Source: Maridesulfovibrio sp.
GTDB taxonomy: Bacteria > Desulfobacterota > Desulfovibrionia > Desulfovibrionales > Desulfovibrionaceae
Reading direction: 5' to 3'
Length of the DNA: 64,000 nucleotides
NCBI RefSeq assembly: GCF_963676065.1
Contig: NZ_OY780933.1
Coordinates: forward strand, 1,538,001-1,602,000
Part shown: piece by piece, positions 52,035-60,005 of the stretch
Layout: each line of letters starts with the position of its first letter
Position numbering within the stretch: the first letter of the stretch is position 1
Translations under genes and position numbers: made by a program
The notes under the pieces: generated by a model
Told to the model about the DNA's origin: nothing
Database searches by the model: none
The model's input: only the letters and a program-made list of their open reading frames with translations

Positions 52035-52493
52035 CTAACTCCCCTTTTGCTTTGCCGCTGCTTTCTTCATAACAATCTTAGGGTTCTGGTCTGTTTGATT
52101 GCATATCTGGTATACTATTTCAGCGGGAACCGGTTCCTCTCCGGAAAGAATCTTTTTCAATTCTTCTTCCTTTCTTCCAATACTGCGGGCCATATCTGAA
52201 AAAGATATGTCACTGTATTCAATATCTTCCAATAAAATTTTTGCAATGGCGACATCAAAGGCAGATCGAGGGCGCGCGGGCTCGATCTCTTCGGCGTCGC
52301 TGAACACTATGCGAGCCCCAATTGCATCAAGTAGATGACTCAATTTTTCAAAGTCAGGGGCGCGTTGTTCTGCAAGCCATCGCGTAAGCGTGACCGGATT
52401 CATATCCGCATATTCCGCAAGGGCTCTTGCGCTGGAAAAGCGTTTGACGATGGTCTGCCTTAATCCCTCAAGTGTGTCTTCGTATATTCCCAT
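52035..52493 (-). CDS. Prophage repressor, XRE-type
   Basis: 152 residues with an N-terminal helix-turn-helix (FSSARALAEYADMNPVTLTR, WLAEQRAPDF) and a second HTH-like segment (ISFSDMARSIGRKEEELKKI). Divergent to the Cro-like gene, with palindromic operator GATACC-AAAA-GGTATC 12 bp upstream of the start. Likely the lysogeny-maintaining repressor and autoregulator. No LexA-type protease domain is present, so induction must use another route. Confidence 0.78.
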   Translation of the reverse strand: MGIYEDTLEGLRQTIVKRFSSARALAEYADMNPVTLTRWLAEQRAPDFEKLSHLLDAIGARIVFSDAEEIEPARPRSAFDVAIAKILLEDIEYSDISFSDMARSIGRKEEELKKILSGEEPVPAEIVYQICNQTDQNPKIVMKKAAAKQKGS

Positions 52494-52504
52494 AATTATT
52501 TATA

Positions 52505-52520
52505 GATACCAAAAGGTATC
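52505..52520. promoter_or_regulatory. Phage operator OR, perfect palindrome
   Basis: GATACC-AAAA-GGTATC between the repressor and Cro-like genes. Confidence 0.7.
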
Positions 52521-52563
52521 ATTTTTAGCTGCTTCCATACGGTTGTTTGTTGACCTTTTGTAG

Positions 52564-52578
52564 TGCCATACGGTATCA
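52564..52578. promoter_or_regulatory. Phage operator-like site OR2
   Basis: TGCCATACGGTATCA, 8 bp before the Cro-like start; same motif as the sites at 50484 and 52505. Confidence 0.65.
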
Positions 52579-52585
52579 TTGCGGC

Positions 52586-52801
52586 ATGAACATCAAAGAA
52601 GACCTCAAAAAATTCTTGGAAGACACCGGCTGGACGGCTGCGAAGCTTGCAAATGAGGCGAATATTTCGGCCCCGGTAATCACTCGCTTTTTAAGTGGAG
52701 CTCGTAAGGGGCTTCATTCGTCCACCCTCGAAAAACTCTGGCCCTACCTCTACGGCGACAAACGCCCGAAACCCGAAACTAAACACGACCAGGCGGCGTA
52801 A
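52586..52801 (+). CDS. Cro-like regulator
   Basis: 71 residues from ATG 52586 (MNIKEDLKKFLEDTGWTAAK), a compact helix-turn-helix (LANEANISAPVITRFLSG). First gene of the rightward operon, facing the repressor across the operators; the family role is to shut off the repressor during lytic growth. Confidence 0.8.
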   Translation: MNIKEDLKKFLEDTGWTAAKLANEANISAPVITRFLSGARKGLHSSTLEKLWPYLYGDKRPKPETKHDQAA

Positions 52802-52836
52802 CCAATTACGCCCGAAGGTATTCGTGCGTCCAAATT

Positions 52837-53067
52837 TCAAAGAAACGGCAATACCCCCTGGCTCCGCACGATTGGCAACTCAAGTCGTTTCGCAGCGTTT
52901 GAAATCGCCAGATCGTGGGAATCAGAAAGGGATACGTCGGAGCACAGTCGCTCCCGGTGCCACTTGATGTGACCTTGATGAATGATTGCAACCGTCAGCA
53001 GGAGCCCTTTTTCGTCGTGCTGGACGCGGACCCGCGCTGAGGCTGCATTGTGTGGATTGCGGTCCAT
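52837..53067 (-). CDS. Possible small phage protein on reverse strand
   Basis: 76 codons (MDRNPHNAASARVRVQHDEK...) opposite to the rightward operon, in the 308-bp gap between the Cro-like and CII-like genes. KLFLSDSHDLAISNAAKRLE-like content looks protein-like, but there is no ribosome site; may be spurious. If not coding, the gap would be an untranslated leader. Confidence 0.3.
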   Translation of the reverse strand: MDRNPHNAASARVRVQHDEKGLLLTVAIIHQGHIKWHRERLCSDVSLSDSHDLAISNAAKRLELPIVRSQGVLPFL

Positions 53068-53109
53068 GATGAATACATAACTTAAACTCAGAATAGAGGT
53101 AACGAGTAG

Positions 53110-53652
53110 ATGAGAAAGAAATACTCGCTTGAGTCGTGGGAGATAATGGACGAAGCCAAGTCTGTGCTCAAGGACCGCGCACTTTCAAAAGCAATCGGCC
53201 TATCAATCCCCCAGACAAATAAATATTGCGCTAACCCGGAGTGTACCGAAGATACTCATCCAAACCCGTTGGACCGCACTTCAGGGATGATCGTGAAGTT
53301 GTGTGAGTCGGGGGGAGCGAAGGGTCGTGAAGTCGCTAAGCTGGCATTGAATTATCTTGCTTGTGATTGTGGTTTCAAGGTTGTGGATGCAAACAGGCCC
53401 AAACCCGTCACAGACGAACCCCGGGCCGAATTCCTGGAGATTTTTAACCGGGTCAATGAGCTGCAGACGTCAGCCCAGAACCACGAAGATCCGCTCATAG
53501 TCGACTCGTATGCGTCCAAGGTAAAAGATACCACGGACGCTTTTATTGTGCGCTACATGGCCGATTACCGTGAGCGTGATGGCCGAGTCCGTTTTTCCAA
53601 AAAAACAGAACCCCTGTCAGCATGGCAGCGGTTTAAGCAGTGGTTTGGGTAG
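53110..53652 (+). CDS. CII-like phage regulatory protein
   Basis: 180 residues, of the type seen in phage CII-like regulators: SIPQTNKYCANPECTEDTHP and NPLDRTSGMIVKLCE, then a helical C-terminal half. Position after the Cro-like gene and before replication genes fits CII. AGAGG lies upstream. Confidence 0.65.
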   Translation: MRKKYSLESWEIMDEAKSVLKDRALSKAIGLSIPQTNKYCANPECTEDTHPNPLDRTSGMIVKLCESGGAKGREVAKLALNYLACDCGFKVVDANRPKPVTDEPRAEFLEIFNRVNELQTSAQNHEDPLIVDSYASKVKDTTDAFIVRYMADYRERDGRVRFSKKTEPLSAWQRFKQWFG

Positions 53653-53662
53653 GGGAATTGGC

Positions 53663-54565
53663 ATGACTGGCTGGATCAGACTCCATAGGTCGCTTGCAGA
53701 GTGGGAATGGTACACCGATTCCAAGACTCTTCATCTGTTCTTACACCTACTCATAAAAGCGAACCACAAACCTGCCAAACACAGAGGAACTGTGATTGAA
53801 CGAGGCCAGCTTTTGACTGGCCGTAAGCAGCTCGCTTCTGAAACAGGGATTTCAGAGCAATCAATACGCACAGCACTTAATCGCCTAAAATCAACCAACG
53901 AAATAACCATCAAATCAACCAGCAAGCACAGCGTTGTAACTGTCTGTAATTACGATAAATACCAAACTCCAGAAGAAGGAGTTAACCAGCAAAATAACCA
54001 ACCAGCTAACCAACAACTAACCAACGATCAACCAGCAACTAACCACAAACAAGAATGTAAAGAAGATTTAAATACATTGGGGTGTGGGGATCGCGCGCGC
54101 GTTGATCCTCCTGCCGCCTCTTCGCCCGAAAACCGCCCCCAAGAACCACCTCCGCAATCAGGTCCAAAACACACAGACAGCCCGAGCAAATCCAGACCGT
54201 CCTATCAGGGCTTTAAATCCTGCTGGCAGGTTTACCCGCTCAAGCAGGACGAAGAGGCCGCTTGGTGCGAATGGTGCCGACTCGAAGACAAGCAGTTGCT
54301 TCCAGACCCGTGGATGGTTCGTGAAGCCATCATCCTGCTGACTCAGGAAGACGACAAGTTTCAGCGTGGGTACCTCGTTACTTTCGCCAAGTGGCTCAAA
54401 GGCAAGAGGTGGAACGACGAACCTTTCCAGAAACCCGCACAGCAGAACGGAGGACCGCCGGGAATACCCCAAGGCGGACAAGGCAAGGTGGTCCGCATGA
54501 CCAGAGATCAGGCAGTGCATCAGGAGAATTACGAATCGAATCAACGCTTAATGCTGGAGGATTAG
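53663..54565 (+). CDS. Phage replication initiator (O-like)
   Basis: 300 residues from ATG 53663 (GGGGAATTGGC upstream). N-terminal winged-helix region GWIRLHRSLAEWEWYTDSKT with SEQSIRTALNRLKSTNEITI, typical of phage replisome organisers; then an N/Q-rich linker, a proline-rich spacer, and a C-terminal domain (SYQGFKSCWQVYPLKQDEEA). DNA coding for the linker is repetitive (53981-54053) and may be the origin, as in lambda O. Confidence 0.78.
   Translation: MTGWIRLHRSLAEWEWYTDSKTLHLFLHLLIKANHKPAKHRGTVIERGQLLTGRKQLASETGISEQSIRTALNRLKSTNEITIKSTSKHSVVTVCNYDKYQTPEEGVNQQNNQPANQQLTNDQPATNHKQECKEDLNTLGCGDRARVDPPAASSPENRPQEPPPQSGPKHTDSPSKSRPSYQGFKSCWQVYPLKQDEEAAWCEWCRLEDKQLLPDPWMVREAIILLTQEDDKFQRGYLVTFAKWLKGKRWNDEPFQKPAQQNGGPPGIPQGGQGKVVRMTRDQAVHQENYESNQRLMLED
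53981..54053. repeat. Iteron-like repeats, candidate phage replication origin
   Basis: Repeated AACCA-type units (TAACCAACCAGCTAACCAAC and variants) inside the O-like gene, at the same relative place as the lambda origin in gene O. They also encode the N/Q-rich linker, so function as an origin is inferred. Confidence 0.4.
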
Positions 54566-54569
54566 CAGC

Positions 54570-55178
54570 ATGAATTGGCAGAACAAACAGGAACGGGCTC
54601 AATTTCTCGCAGCGTTCACCGCGCTTTCGGAAATGCATGGCAAGGCTTTCTCGGACAACATGAAGAAATTCTATTTTTCGTGTTTTGAGAAATACGACAT
54701 TGCCGTGGTGGTTGAAGCAATGCGCAAGTCAACCATGTCTCTCAAGTTCTTCCCCAAGCCGGTTGAGCTGGTTGAGCTCATCGAAGGACCGAAGGAAGAC
54801 GTCACTGTCACGGCTGAGTTGTGGGCGGACAGAGTTCTCGAAGCAGCAAGCAAGCACGGCAGGAATGCAAACCCTCAATTCTCTGACCCTGTGGTCAACG
54901 CCGTTATCAAGAACAGGTTCGGAAGTTGGGGAGCTGTTTGCAATTCCCCAATCAAGGACCGCATCTGGTTCGAAAAGAAATTTGTGAAGAGCTACGTCGA
55001 ATACGCTGAGCGCGGCATTGAACTCCATGAGCCGGTCAAAGGGCTAAGGGGAACCACTCAGCCCATCATGATTGGCGAAGGTGGACAGGCTTTGCAGGCT
55101 ATCTCCTCCGGTAATCAGAACCGACTCAAGGGGTTGGTGTCCAATCTCGCAGCACAGAAGGCGGTGGGAAATGTTTGA
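54570..55178 (+). CDS. Phage replication-associated protein (P-like, helicase-loading candidate)
   Basis: 202 residues: FLAAFTALSEMHGKAFSDNM, YDIAVVVEAMRKSTMSLKFF and PKPVELVELIEG match the phage protein type that follows O-like genes and has an FPKPxDLxE segment (DUF6475-like). Starts 5 bp after the O-like gene; expected to load helicase or help initiation. Confidence 0.6.
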   Translation: MNWQNKQERAQFLAAFTALSEMHGKAFSDNMKKFYFSCFEKYDIAVVVEAMRKSTMSLKFFPKPVELVELIEGPKEDVTVTAELWADRVLEAASKHGRNANPQFSDPVVNAVIKNRFGSWGAVCNSPIKDRIWFEKKFVKSYVEYAERGIELHEPVKGLRGTTQPIMIGEGGQALQAISSGNQNRLKGLVSNLAAQKAVGNV

Positions 55179-55629
55179 TCACGAGTTCGACGACTTCTGG
55201 GAACAGATCCACCTGACCTTCGGCATTGATCCCAACTCGAAGAGCAAACGGGACGCCAAGAACTTTGCTTTTCAGAGCGTGAAGGAAATCCCCGGCGAGG
55301 TGCTGGAGATTGCCAAGGATCAAATTGCTACTCTGGACAGTTTACCGCGGAACATCGTTAAGCAGGTCCACCACGCTTGGAGTAAGTGGAAGATACGCAA
55401 TCCTGATCGGATTGTTCGTGAGCAGGGAGAAGAGGATCATCCGAAGTGCCCGTTCTGCGAAGATGGAAATATCTTCGTTATCAGCCGTAAGCGCGGTTGT
55501 GCGCCGAGGACTACGTTCTTTGCCTGCGGACATTGCAGGGTAGGCGGGTCTACGCGGGAAGAAATCGAAAGAATAGGCTGGGAAATAACCAACCCGAAGC
55601 GGGTACGGCAGGTCACTCATGCTGCTTAG
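55171..55629 (+). CDS. Phage zinc-finger protein
   Basis: 152 residues from ATG 55171 (GGTGGG upstream), overlapping the previous gene by 8 bp. C-terminal CPFCEDGNIFVI and FACGHCRVGGSTREE give two CxxC knuckles. N-terminal helical part unknown. In the replication block. Confidence 0.6.
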   Translation: MFDHEFDDFWEQIHLTFGIDPNSKSKRDAKNFAFQSVKEIPGEVLEIAKDQIATLDSLPRNIVKQVHHAWSKWKIRNPDRIVREQGEEDHPKCPFCEDGNIFVISRKRGCAPRTTFFACGHCRVGGSTREEIERIGWEITNPKRVRQVTHAA

Positions 55630-55651
55630 CCCCGCTAGACTTTTGTAGACC

Positions 55652-55855
55652 ATGACGATTGAGGAAATGAAAACCAGACACCCGGATTTCTGCAACAATC
55701 ATTGCTGTTGCCGATGTTCAGGCGAGAACGCACGAGGTTGGTGCTACGGAGTGGATAGACCCGACGGGCAGTGCGTGTGGAGCCGGGAAGCGATAACGAA
55801 ATATCTCTGCGAAAAGCGGATTGAACTTAGGAGGCCGATTAGATGCAAGTTTTAA
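55652..55855 (+). CDS. Small cysteine-rich phage protein
   Basis: 67 residues with NNHCCCRCSGENARGWCYG and one more cysteine in GQCVWSRE, suggesting metal binding. Overlaps rusA by 13 bp. Unknown function. Confidence 0.55.
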   Translation: MTIEEMKTRHPDFCNNHCCCRCSGENARGWCYGVDRPDGQCVWSREAITKYLCEKRIELRRPIRCKF

Positions 55856-56298
55856 AATTCACTATCCCCATCACCCCAGTAGCTCAGAAAAGAGCACGTC
55901 ACGCCGTTAGAGGCAAGCATGCCTGCGCATACAAGCACAAAGATCAGAGGTCAGCAGAGCAGGTGCTGAACACATTTCTCAAGGATTTTCAGCCGACGCA
56001 GCCGCTCACAGGTCCGCTGGTGCTGGGAGTACGTGCTTTTCTCCCCATTCCCAAGTCCAAACCTAAGAAATTTAAGGCGGCGGCTCAGGCGGGCGAAATA
56101 AGGCCTATAGTCAAGCCCGATATGGACAACGTGCTTAAGCATATCAAGGACTGCATGAGTCAGATGCGTTACTGGGGCGACGATAAGCAGGTCGTGGAGT
56201 ATCTGCCCGGAACCGGGAAATACTACAGCGATCAGCCGCGATGGGAGATTGAACTTAGGCCGTGGGTGCCTGATATGAAGCCGCTGGAGGAGGCGTGA
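55843..56298 (+). CDS. rusA: RusA-family Holliday junction resolvase
   Basis: 151 residues: KFTIPITPVAQKRARHAVRG, then PKSKPKKFK, the catalytic KPDMDNVLKHIKD and YWGDDKQVVEY, all classic RusA parts (conserved aspartates included). AGGAGG precedes the ATG at 55843. Resolves recombination or replication junctions of phage DNA. Confidence 0.9.
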   Translation: MQVLKFTIPITPVAQKRARHAVRGKHACAYKHKDQRSAEQVLNTFLKDFQPTQPLTGPLVLGVRAFLPIPKSKPKKFKAAAQAGEIRPIVKPDMDNVLKHIKDCMSQMRYWGDDKQVVEYLPGTGKYYSDQPRWEIELRPWVPDMKPLEEA

Positions 56299-56672
56299 TG
56301 GAAACTAAACCGCCTCTTGGCATAATGCCTCGCAAGCTTCATGACGAGTCCCGCCTGAAAGCGCTTTATTTAGCCGCAGCTCGATATAACCAGGCCGAGA
56401 AAACAGTTCCTGCCGAATGGGCAGATGAAATGCTTGAGCTTGAAGTCTCGCTGGAGCTCCACGAATGGAAGCCCAAGACACTGGAGGAAAGGCTTTTGGG
56501 TGTCTTGTTTGATTTTTTCAAGGCTTTGGCATTCATTGCCCTCGCCTATCTCTTCGCTTGCTACGCACTGTCACTGGCCGGGGAGTCTCCACCTTTGACG
56601 ACATTGGTCATGGCGGCATCGTATGCGGTCCTGAAGGGAGTGAGGGAGTGGTGGGAGAGTCGACATGCCTAA
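56298..56672 (+). CDS. Small phage membrane protein
   Basis: 124 residues from ATG 56298 (GGAGGAGG upstream; overlaps the rusA stop). A central hydrophobic helix FDFFKALAFIALAYLFACYA and a second near LTTLVMAASYAVLKG suggest two membrane spans. Unknown function. Confidence 0.6.
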   Translation: METKPPLGIMPRKLHDESRLKALYLAAARYNQAEKTVPAEWADEMLELEVSLELHEWKPKTLEERLLGVLFDFFKALAFIALAYLFACYALSLAGESPPLTTLVMAASYAVLKGVREWWESRHA

Positions 56673-56946
56673 CACCCCGGAGAGAGGTTCATATATTTTC
56701 GTACAGACCTCTGCTGAGTTCTGGAGATACATCAACGCAGAATGGTGGAGCGACAGTGTGCCACTTGAGGCACGAACTTGCGGATTTCTGCTTGAGAAGG
56801 GAGTTCCCTTGTCTCCTGTGTTTGGAGGTGGAGGACAGATGCAGCTTAGGCTCGGATACAAGCTAACCGTAGAGGATGTACCGAGTCTGCACGGCATTAA
56901 ATACACATGGGAGAAGGTCACATGCCTAACACCCTGCACAACATAA
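56665..56946 (+). CDS. Phage protein, unknown function
   Basis: 93 residues (MPNTPERGSYIFVQTSAEFW...). Overlaps its upstream neighbour by 8 bp. No motif recognised. The DNA around its start recurs at 56922. Confidence 0.5.
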   Translation: MPNTPERGSYIFVQTSAEFWRYINAEWWSDSVPLEARTCGFLLEKGVPLSPVFGGGGQMQLRLGYKLTVEDVPSLHGIKYTWEKVTCLTPCTT

Positions 56947-56981
56947 CTACGACCGTTTATGAAATTTTGGAGAGAAATTAA
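56922..56981 (+). CDS. Possible 19-residue peptide
   Basis: MPNTLHNITTTVYEILERN, overlapping the previous gene in another frame; GGGAGAAGG lies upstream. Its start ATGCCTAACACCC repeats that of the 56665 gene. Either a tiny gene or a duplicated start. Confidence 0.25.
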   Translation: MPNTLHNITTTVYEILERN

Positions 56982-56984
56982 TCC

Positions 56985-57206
56985 ATGGCACTTTTTGAGC
57001 TAAATGAAGACACAAAAAAGATACTGGGGATGCCTAACTTCCGATGCGGAGGTCTTGCCCAACTTTTAAGAGGCAAAGGTCATGAGATTCCCTATAAAGC
57101 CAGGGAGGAACAGTCATACGTGATTTATTGGATGCTCGAGCTTTATGAAAAGCATGGGCCAGATTGGAGATTTAAGGCTATGAAATATCTGGAGGAAGGG
57201 AAATGA
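56985..57206 (+). CDS. Small phage protein
   Basis: 73 residues (MALFELNEDTKKILGMPNFR...), with IYWMLELYEKHGPDWRFKAM. Looks like a short helical protein; no family. GGAGAG precedes the ATG. Confidence 0.55.
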   Translation: MALFELNEDTKKILGMPNFRCGGLAQLLRGKGHEIPYKAREEQSYVIYWMLELYEKHGPDWRFKAMKYLEEGK

Positions 57207-57334
57207 CGAGTTTTCAAATTAAACAAATGCTTCAGTTTCGCTTTCTGCGGAACGCAACAGGTGGACAGAAGGGAGTCAAGCGGCTGTTTTGGCTCGGAAT
57301 GCATGACGAACTCAAGGAGATGAACCGTGTCTAG
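57203..57334 (+). CDS. Small basic phage protein
   Basis: 43 residues (MTSFQIKQMLQFRFLRNATG...). Overlaps the previous gene by 4 bp and the endolysin gene by 8 bp; GGAGGAAGGG lies upstream. Coding is supported mainly by this tight packing. Confidence 0.5.
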   Translation: MTSFQIKQMLQFRFLRNATGGQKGVKRLFWLGMHDELKEMNRV

Positions 57335-57800
57335 ACTCTACATCCCCAAACATTTCAGAATCGAAGAACTAGTTTACCCCGGCTTTTACGAAGCCCACAA
57401 ACACCGTGACAATCTGATCTGGTTGGCGTTTGACGTCCGAGTTCTTAAGACCGCTGACCGGCTGCGCGAGAGATACGGCAAGATGACCGTCAATAACTGG
57501 TGCTGGGGCGGTGATCGTACAGAGTCTGGCTTGCGGGCTATGAACACCAGTACAGGAGCTGCACTCAGTCAGCATAAGTTCGGGCGGGCCCTGGATTGTA
57601 TTTTCCATGATTGCACGGCGGAGGAAGTAAGGGCGGATATGCGGAAAGAGGAAATACTGGAGCCTAACAATATGTGGGGTGGCCAGCCTTGCTTTGACCT
57701 CATCACCTGCATCGAGGAATTCCCCGGCATGAGCTGGTTTCATTTTGACGTCAGGAACCGGGACACAAACAAGTATGGCGTTAAGGTGGTGGGGAAGTGA
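57327..57800 (+). CDS. Peptidase M15-type endolysin
   Basis: 157 residues: SQHKFGRALDCIF (zinc-binding H and D) near residue 82 and MSWFHFDVRNRD (second H) near residue 142, plus ENNWCWGG-like loop with SGLRAMNT. This is the M15/Hedgehog-type cell-wall peptidase fold used by phages as endolysin. GTG start at 57327 with AAGGAG upstream. Cuts peptidoglycan at lysis. Confidence 0.85.
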   Translation: MSRLYIPKHFRIEELVYPGFYEAHKHRDNLIWLAFDVRVLKTADRLRERYGKMTVNNWCWGGDRTESGLRAMNTSTGAALSQHKFGRALDCIFHDCTAEEVRADMRKEEILEPNNMWGGQPCFDLITCIEEFPGMSWFHFDVRNRDTNKYGVKVVGK

Positions 57801-57997
57801 AATTTATCGAAGTCGACGTCTACATGCTCGACCCCACCGAATACGGTTGGCTGTGGCTATGCGGCAAGAATACCGCACAGCTCGGACTTACGCAGCGGAT
57901 CAAGGAATACTGGCTGCTAGGGATTTCCGTCGCTCTGACGTTTGAGACTACGGAGAAGGAAGCCAAGGATTTTGTGAAGAAGGAGATTGGGAAGTGA
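57797..57997 (+). CDS. Small phage protein after endolysin
   Basis: 66 residues (MKFIEVDVYMLDPTEYGWLW...), overlapping the neighbours by 4 bp on each side. Unknown function. Confidence 0.55.
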   Translation: MKFIEVDVYMLDPTEYGWLWLCGKNTAQLGLTQRIKEYWLLGISVALTFETTEKEAKDFVKKEIGK

Positions 57998-58215
57998 GTC
58001 AGGAATCCTCAATAGCTCCACGAGCCACCGAGATAGTCCGGACATACGGCTCAATTGAGAAACGGTTCGGTATCGGTGTGAGACTAGTGAAAAAATACGA
58101 AGACGAAGGAGCCCCGATTGTCCGTGATGATCGGGGCGTTCCCAGCTGTGAGATGTGGGAGCTTTGGTGCTGGATCAGGAAACGGGCTGAGAAACGGAAG
58201 GAGAAGCGGGGATGA
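57994..58215 (+). CDS. Small phage DNA-binding-like protein
   Basis: 73 residues; YGSIEKRFGIGVRLVKKYED, GAPIVRDDRGV looks like a winged-helix DNA-binding segment of the AlpA/terminase-small type, ending in a basic tail (RKRAEKRKEKRG). Role unknown. Confidence 0.5.
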   Translation: MSQESSIAPRATEIVRTYGSIEKRFGIGVRLVKKYEDEGAPIVRDDRGVPSCEMWELWCWIRKRAEKRKEKRG

Positions 58216-58847
58216 TGAAGAGTGTAGGTCTTTCAGGTGGCAAAAGTTGGTGCGGTATTGAGTTCAAAGTTTCCGAACAGGCACTTGAATTCCTGGAGCG
58301 TCAGTGCAGGATTCCCCGAAGCAAAAAGAAGCGGATACGGCGCAAGTGGTTAAAGAAATATGGGGTGTTGAAGATTGAGAAGCCCGCTTGTTATCAGGTG
58401 GGCGGACCTAACGGGTTGCTGATTATGCATCCTGAGATTGCGCGTAGGGTAGAAGCGGAAATGCATCGGCAGCAGGTAGAGATGTTCAACGAGATGTTGG
58501 ATAAGACTTTGTTTCATGACATGGCGGCAATAGTGCCTAAGACTATGCTGGTCAGCACTTCTGATCCGGTCGGTGAGCGTTTCTCTTCTTTTGACGAGCT
58601 GACCGAGAAAGCTATGAGCACTATTGCCGCCTCAGTTGAGCAGGAGGTGCTTAATAAAAGCACGCTCCTTGACGCGATAGTGCAGGCAAAGAAGATACTC
58701 GAAGAAGAGGAATCGCCTATCGACTGGGACTCTTATCCCTCCGGACCTATCCCGCGCTTATTCGAACCCTATGGACCGAATAAGGATCGGTTTGAGACGA
58801 AGGAAAGGGGAGGGGGGCATTGGCGGTATCGGTTTAAGTTGGGCTAG
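58212..58847 (+). CDS. Phage protein, unknown function
   Basis: 211 residues, basic in the first third (RIPRSKKKRIRRKWLKKYG), then helical. No recognised domain. Last rightward gene before the reverse-strand cassette. Confidence 0.55.
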   Translation: MMKSVGLSGGKSWCGIEFKVSEQALEFLERQCRIPRSKKKRIRRKWLKKYGVLKIEKPACYQVGGPNGLLIMHPEIARRVEAEMHRQQVEMFNEMLDKTLFHDMAAIVPKTMLVSTSDPVGERFSSFDELTEKAMSTIAASVEQEVLNKSTLLDAIVQAKKILEEEESPIDWDSYPSGPIPRLFEPYGPNKDRFETKERGGGHWRYRFKLG

Positions 58848-58898
58848 TGGAAGGGGGTTAAGTTCTGGCCGTGGAATAAGCGGGCAATTGACTAGGGT

Positions 58899-59438
58899 TT
58901 ACTTCGCAAACCTGACGTCAGGTGTATTTCTGCCGTCTGGGAATACGTGGACAATGGCACCGAATAAAGCGCCAACGTCACCCACGTCAATTCCAAGCTT
59001 GTTACTTGCCGCGATACCTTCAATGTCATAAATCTCACCACGCATCTTACGCCAGAAAGTAGTACTCAGCTCAGCGTGTATGCAATGTCTATTGCTTTCG
59101 CGTTGGGCTTTTTTGAATTGTTTAATATGTTCGTGAGGGTATCCAGTTGAGTAGTGAACAAGTTCAGAATCAAGCGTGATTAAGCCCATCTCATCGCCCA
59201 CCCTTTCCATTCTCTGGCCTAGCCCAAGCAGAAACATCGCTCTTTCGCTGGGAATATTGTACGTGAAGCCGTATCCGCCAGTAAATGTGAGTGTCGAAGG
59301 GAAGGAAGAAGTCTTAGGCGGAGGGCCAGGATTCACATGGGCGAAAGCGCGGGCACTTTCATGAATCTGGTATTTCCACTCGGATTCGAGTTGTCCGAGT
59401 GTGAAGATTGCTTTTTTTACTGCATCATTTATCCACAT
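58899..59438 (-). CDS. Cassette gene 3 on reverse strand, unknown function
   Basis: 179 residues from ATG 59438, which has GGAGAGGT upstream; MWINDAVKKAIFTLGQLESE, a Pro-rich PGPPPKTSSF and HCIHAELSTTFWRKM. It is the last gene of a three-gene minus-strand operon interrupting the late rightward genes. No family recognised. Confidence 0.6.
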   Translation of the reverse strand: MWINDAVKKAIFTLGQLESEWKYQIHESARAFAHVNPGPPPKTSSFPSTLTFTGGYGFTYNIPSERAMFLLGLGQRMERVGDEMGLITLDSELVHYSTGYPHEHIKQFKKAQRESNRHCIHAELSTTFWRKMRGEIYDIEGIAASNKLGIDVGDVGALFGAIVHVFPDGRNTPDVRFAK

Positions 59439-59646
59439 AGCTACCTCTCCCTGCGCGTAGGAGCCTATCAAGAACACCCACCGCTCGGCTATCACATAAA
59501 ACCGGAAGTCCATAACGGCTTGCTCTCAAAATCACCTCGTCCCGATCTTTGGACTCGTACAGCTCCTCGTTCTTCCCAAAGTGCTCACAGCCGTATGCTA
59601 TCCATCTGTCACCGAGTAGATCAATTTGAATCCAGTTGTATCTCAT
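59425..59646 (-). CDS. Cassette gene 2, small protein
   Basis: 73 residues (MRYNWIQIDLLGDRWIAYGC...). Starts at the ATGA overlap with the gene upstream and overlaps cassette gene 3. Looks like a compact alpha/beta protein, family unknown. Confidence 0.6.
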   Translation of the reverse strand: MRYNWIQIDLLGDRWIAYGCEHFGKNEELYESKDRDEVILRASRYGLPVLCDSRAVGVLDRLLRAGRGSYVDK

Positions 59647-59975
59647 ACCCGCTCTAAAGATCCGTCAGGCATCCGTTTGAATAAGTGCTCACGATCAGGA
59701 TCTACATAGACCCTCTTTCCACCTTCTTTGCATCGCAATATCCTGACTTGTCCTTGCTCGTGGAAATATTCAACGTGCCATGCGCCAAAAGAGGAGCCTA
59801 TTTTCGAGGACAGAAAGGCCTGCTCATGTGTTTTATAGATGGAGGGGAAGCCGCAAGGATATGCCTTCTCGAAGTTCCCTATTGAAATCGCAGCACATTC
59901 GCCGACTTTCATGTTGTCACAGATATGGTCAATTTCTTCGCGGTATTCATTCATACCCGCAATTATCCTCTCCAT
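59643..59975 (-). CDS. Cassette gene 1
   Basis: 110 residues from ATG 59975 (AGGGG upstream). NMKVGECAAISIGNFEKAYP and RVYVDPDREHLFKRMPDG-like segments; no family. First gene of the cassette; TTGACA lies upstream at 59983-59990 (minus strand), a possible -35 element of its own promoter. Confidence 0.6.
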   Translation of the reverse strand: MERIIAGMNEYREEIDHICDNMKVGECAAISIGNFEKAYPCGFPSIYKTHEQAFLSSKIGSSFGAWHVEYFHEQGQVRILRCKEGGKRVYVDPDREHLFKRMPDGSLERV

Positions 59976-60005
59976 AAGAACCCCTGTCAACCCCCCCCTA
60001 CCCTC

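Noticed and set aside
52695-52967. 90-codon plus-strand frame overlapping the Cro-like gene end
   Set aside because: Composition is biased and it starts inside the Cro-like gene without a ribosome site.
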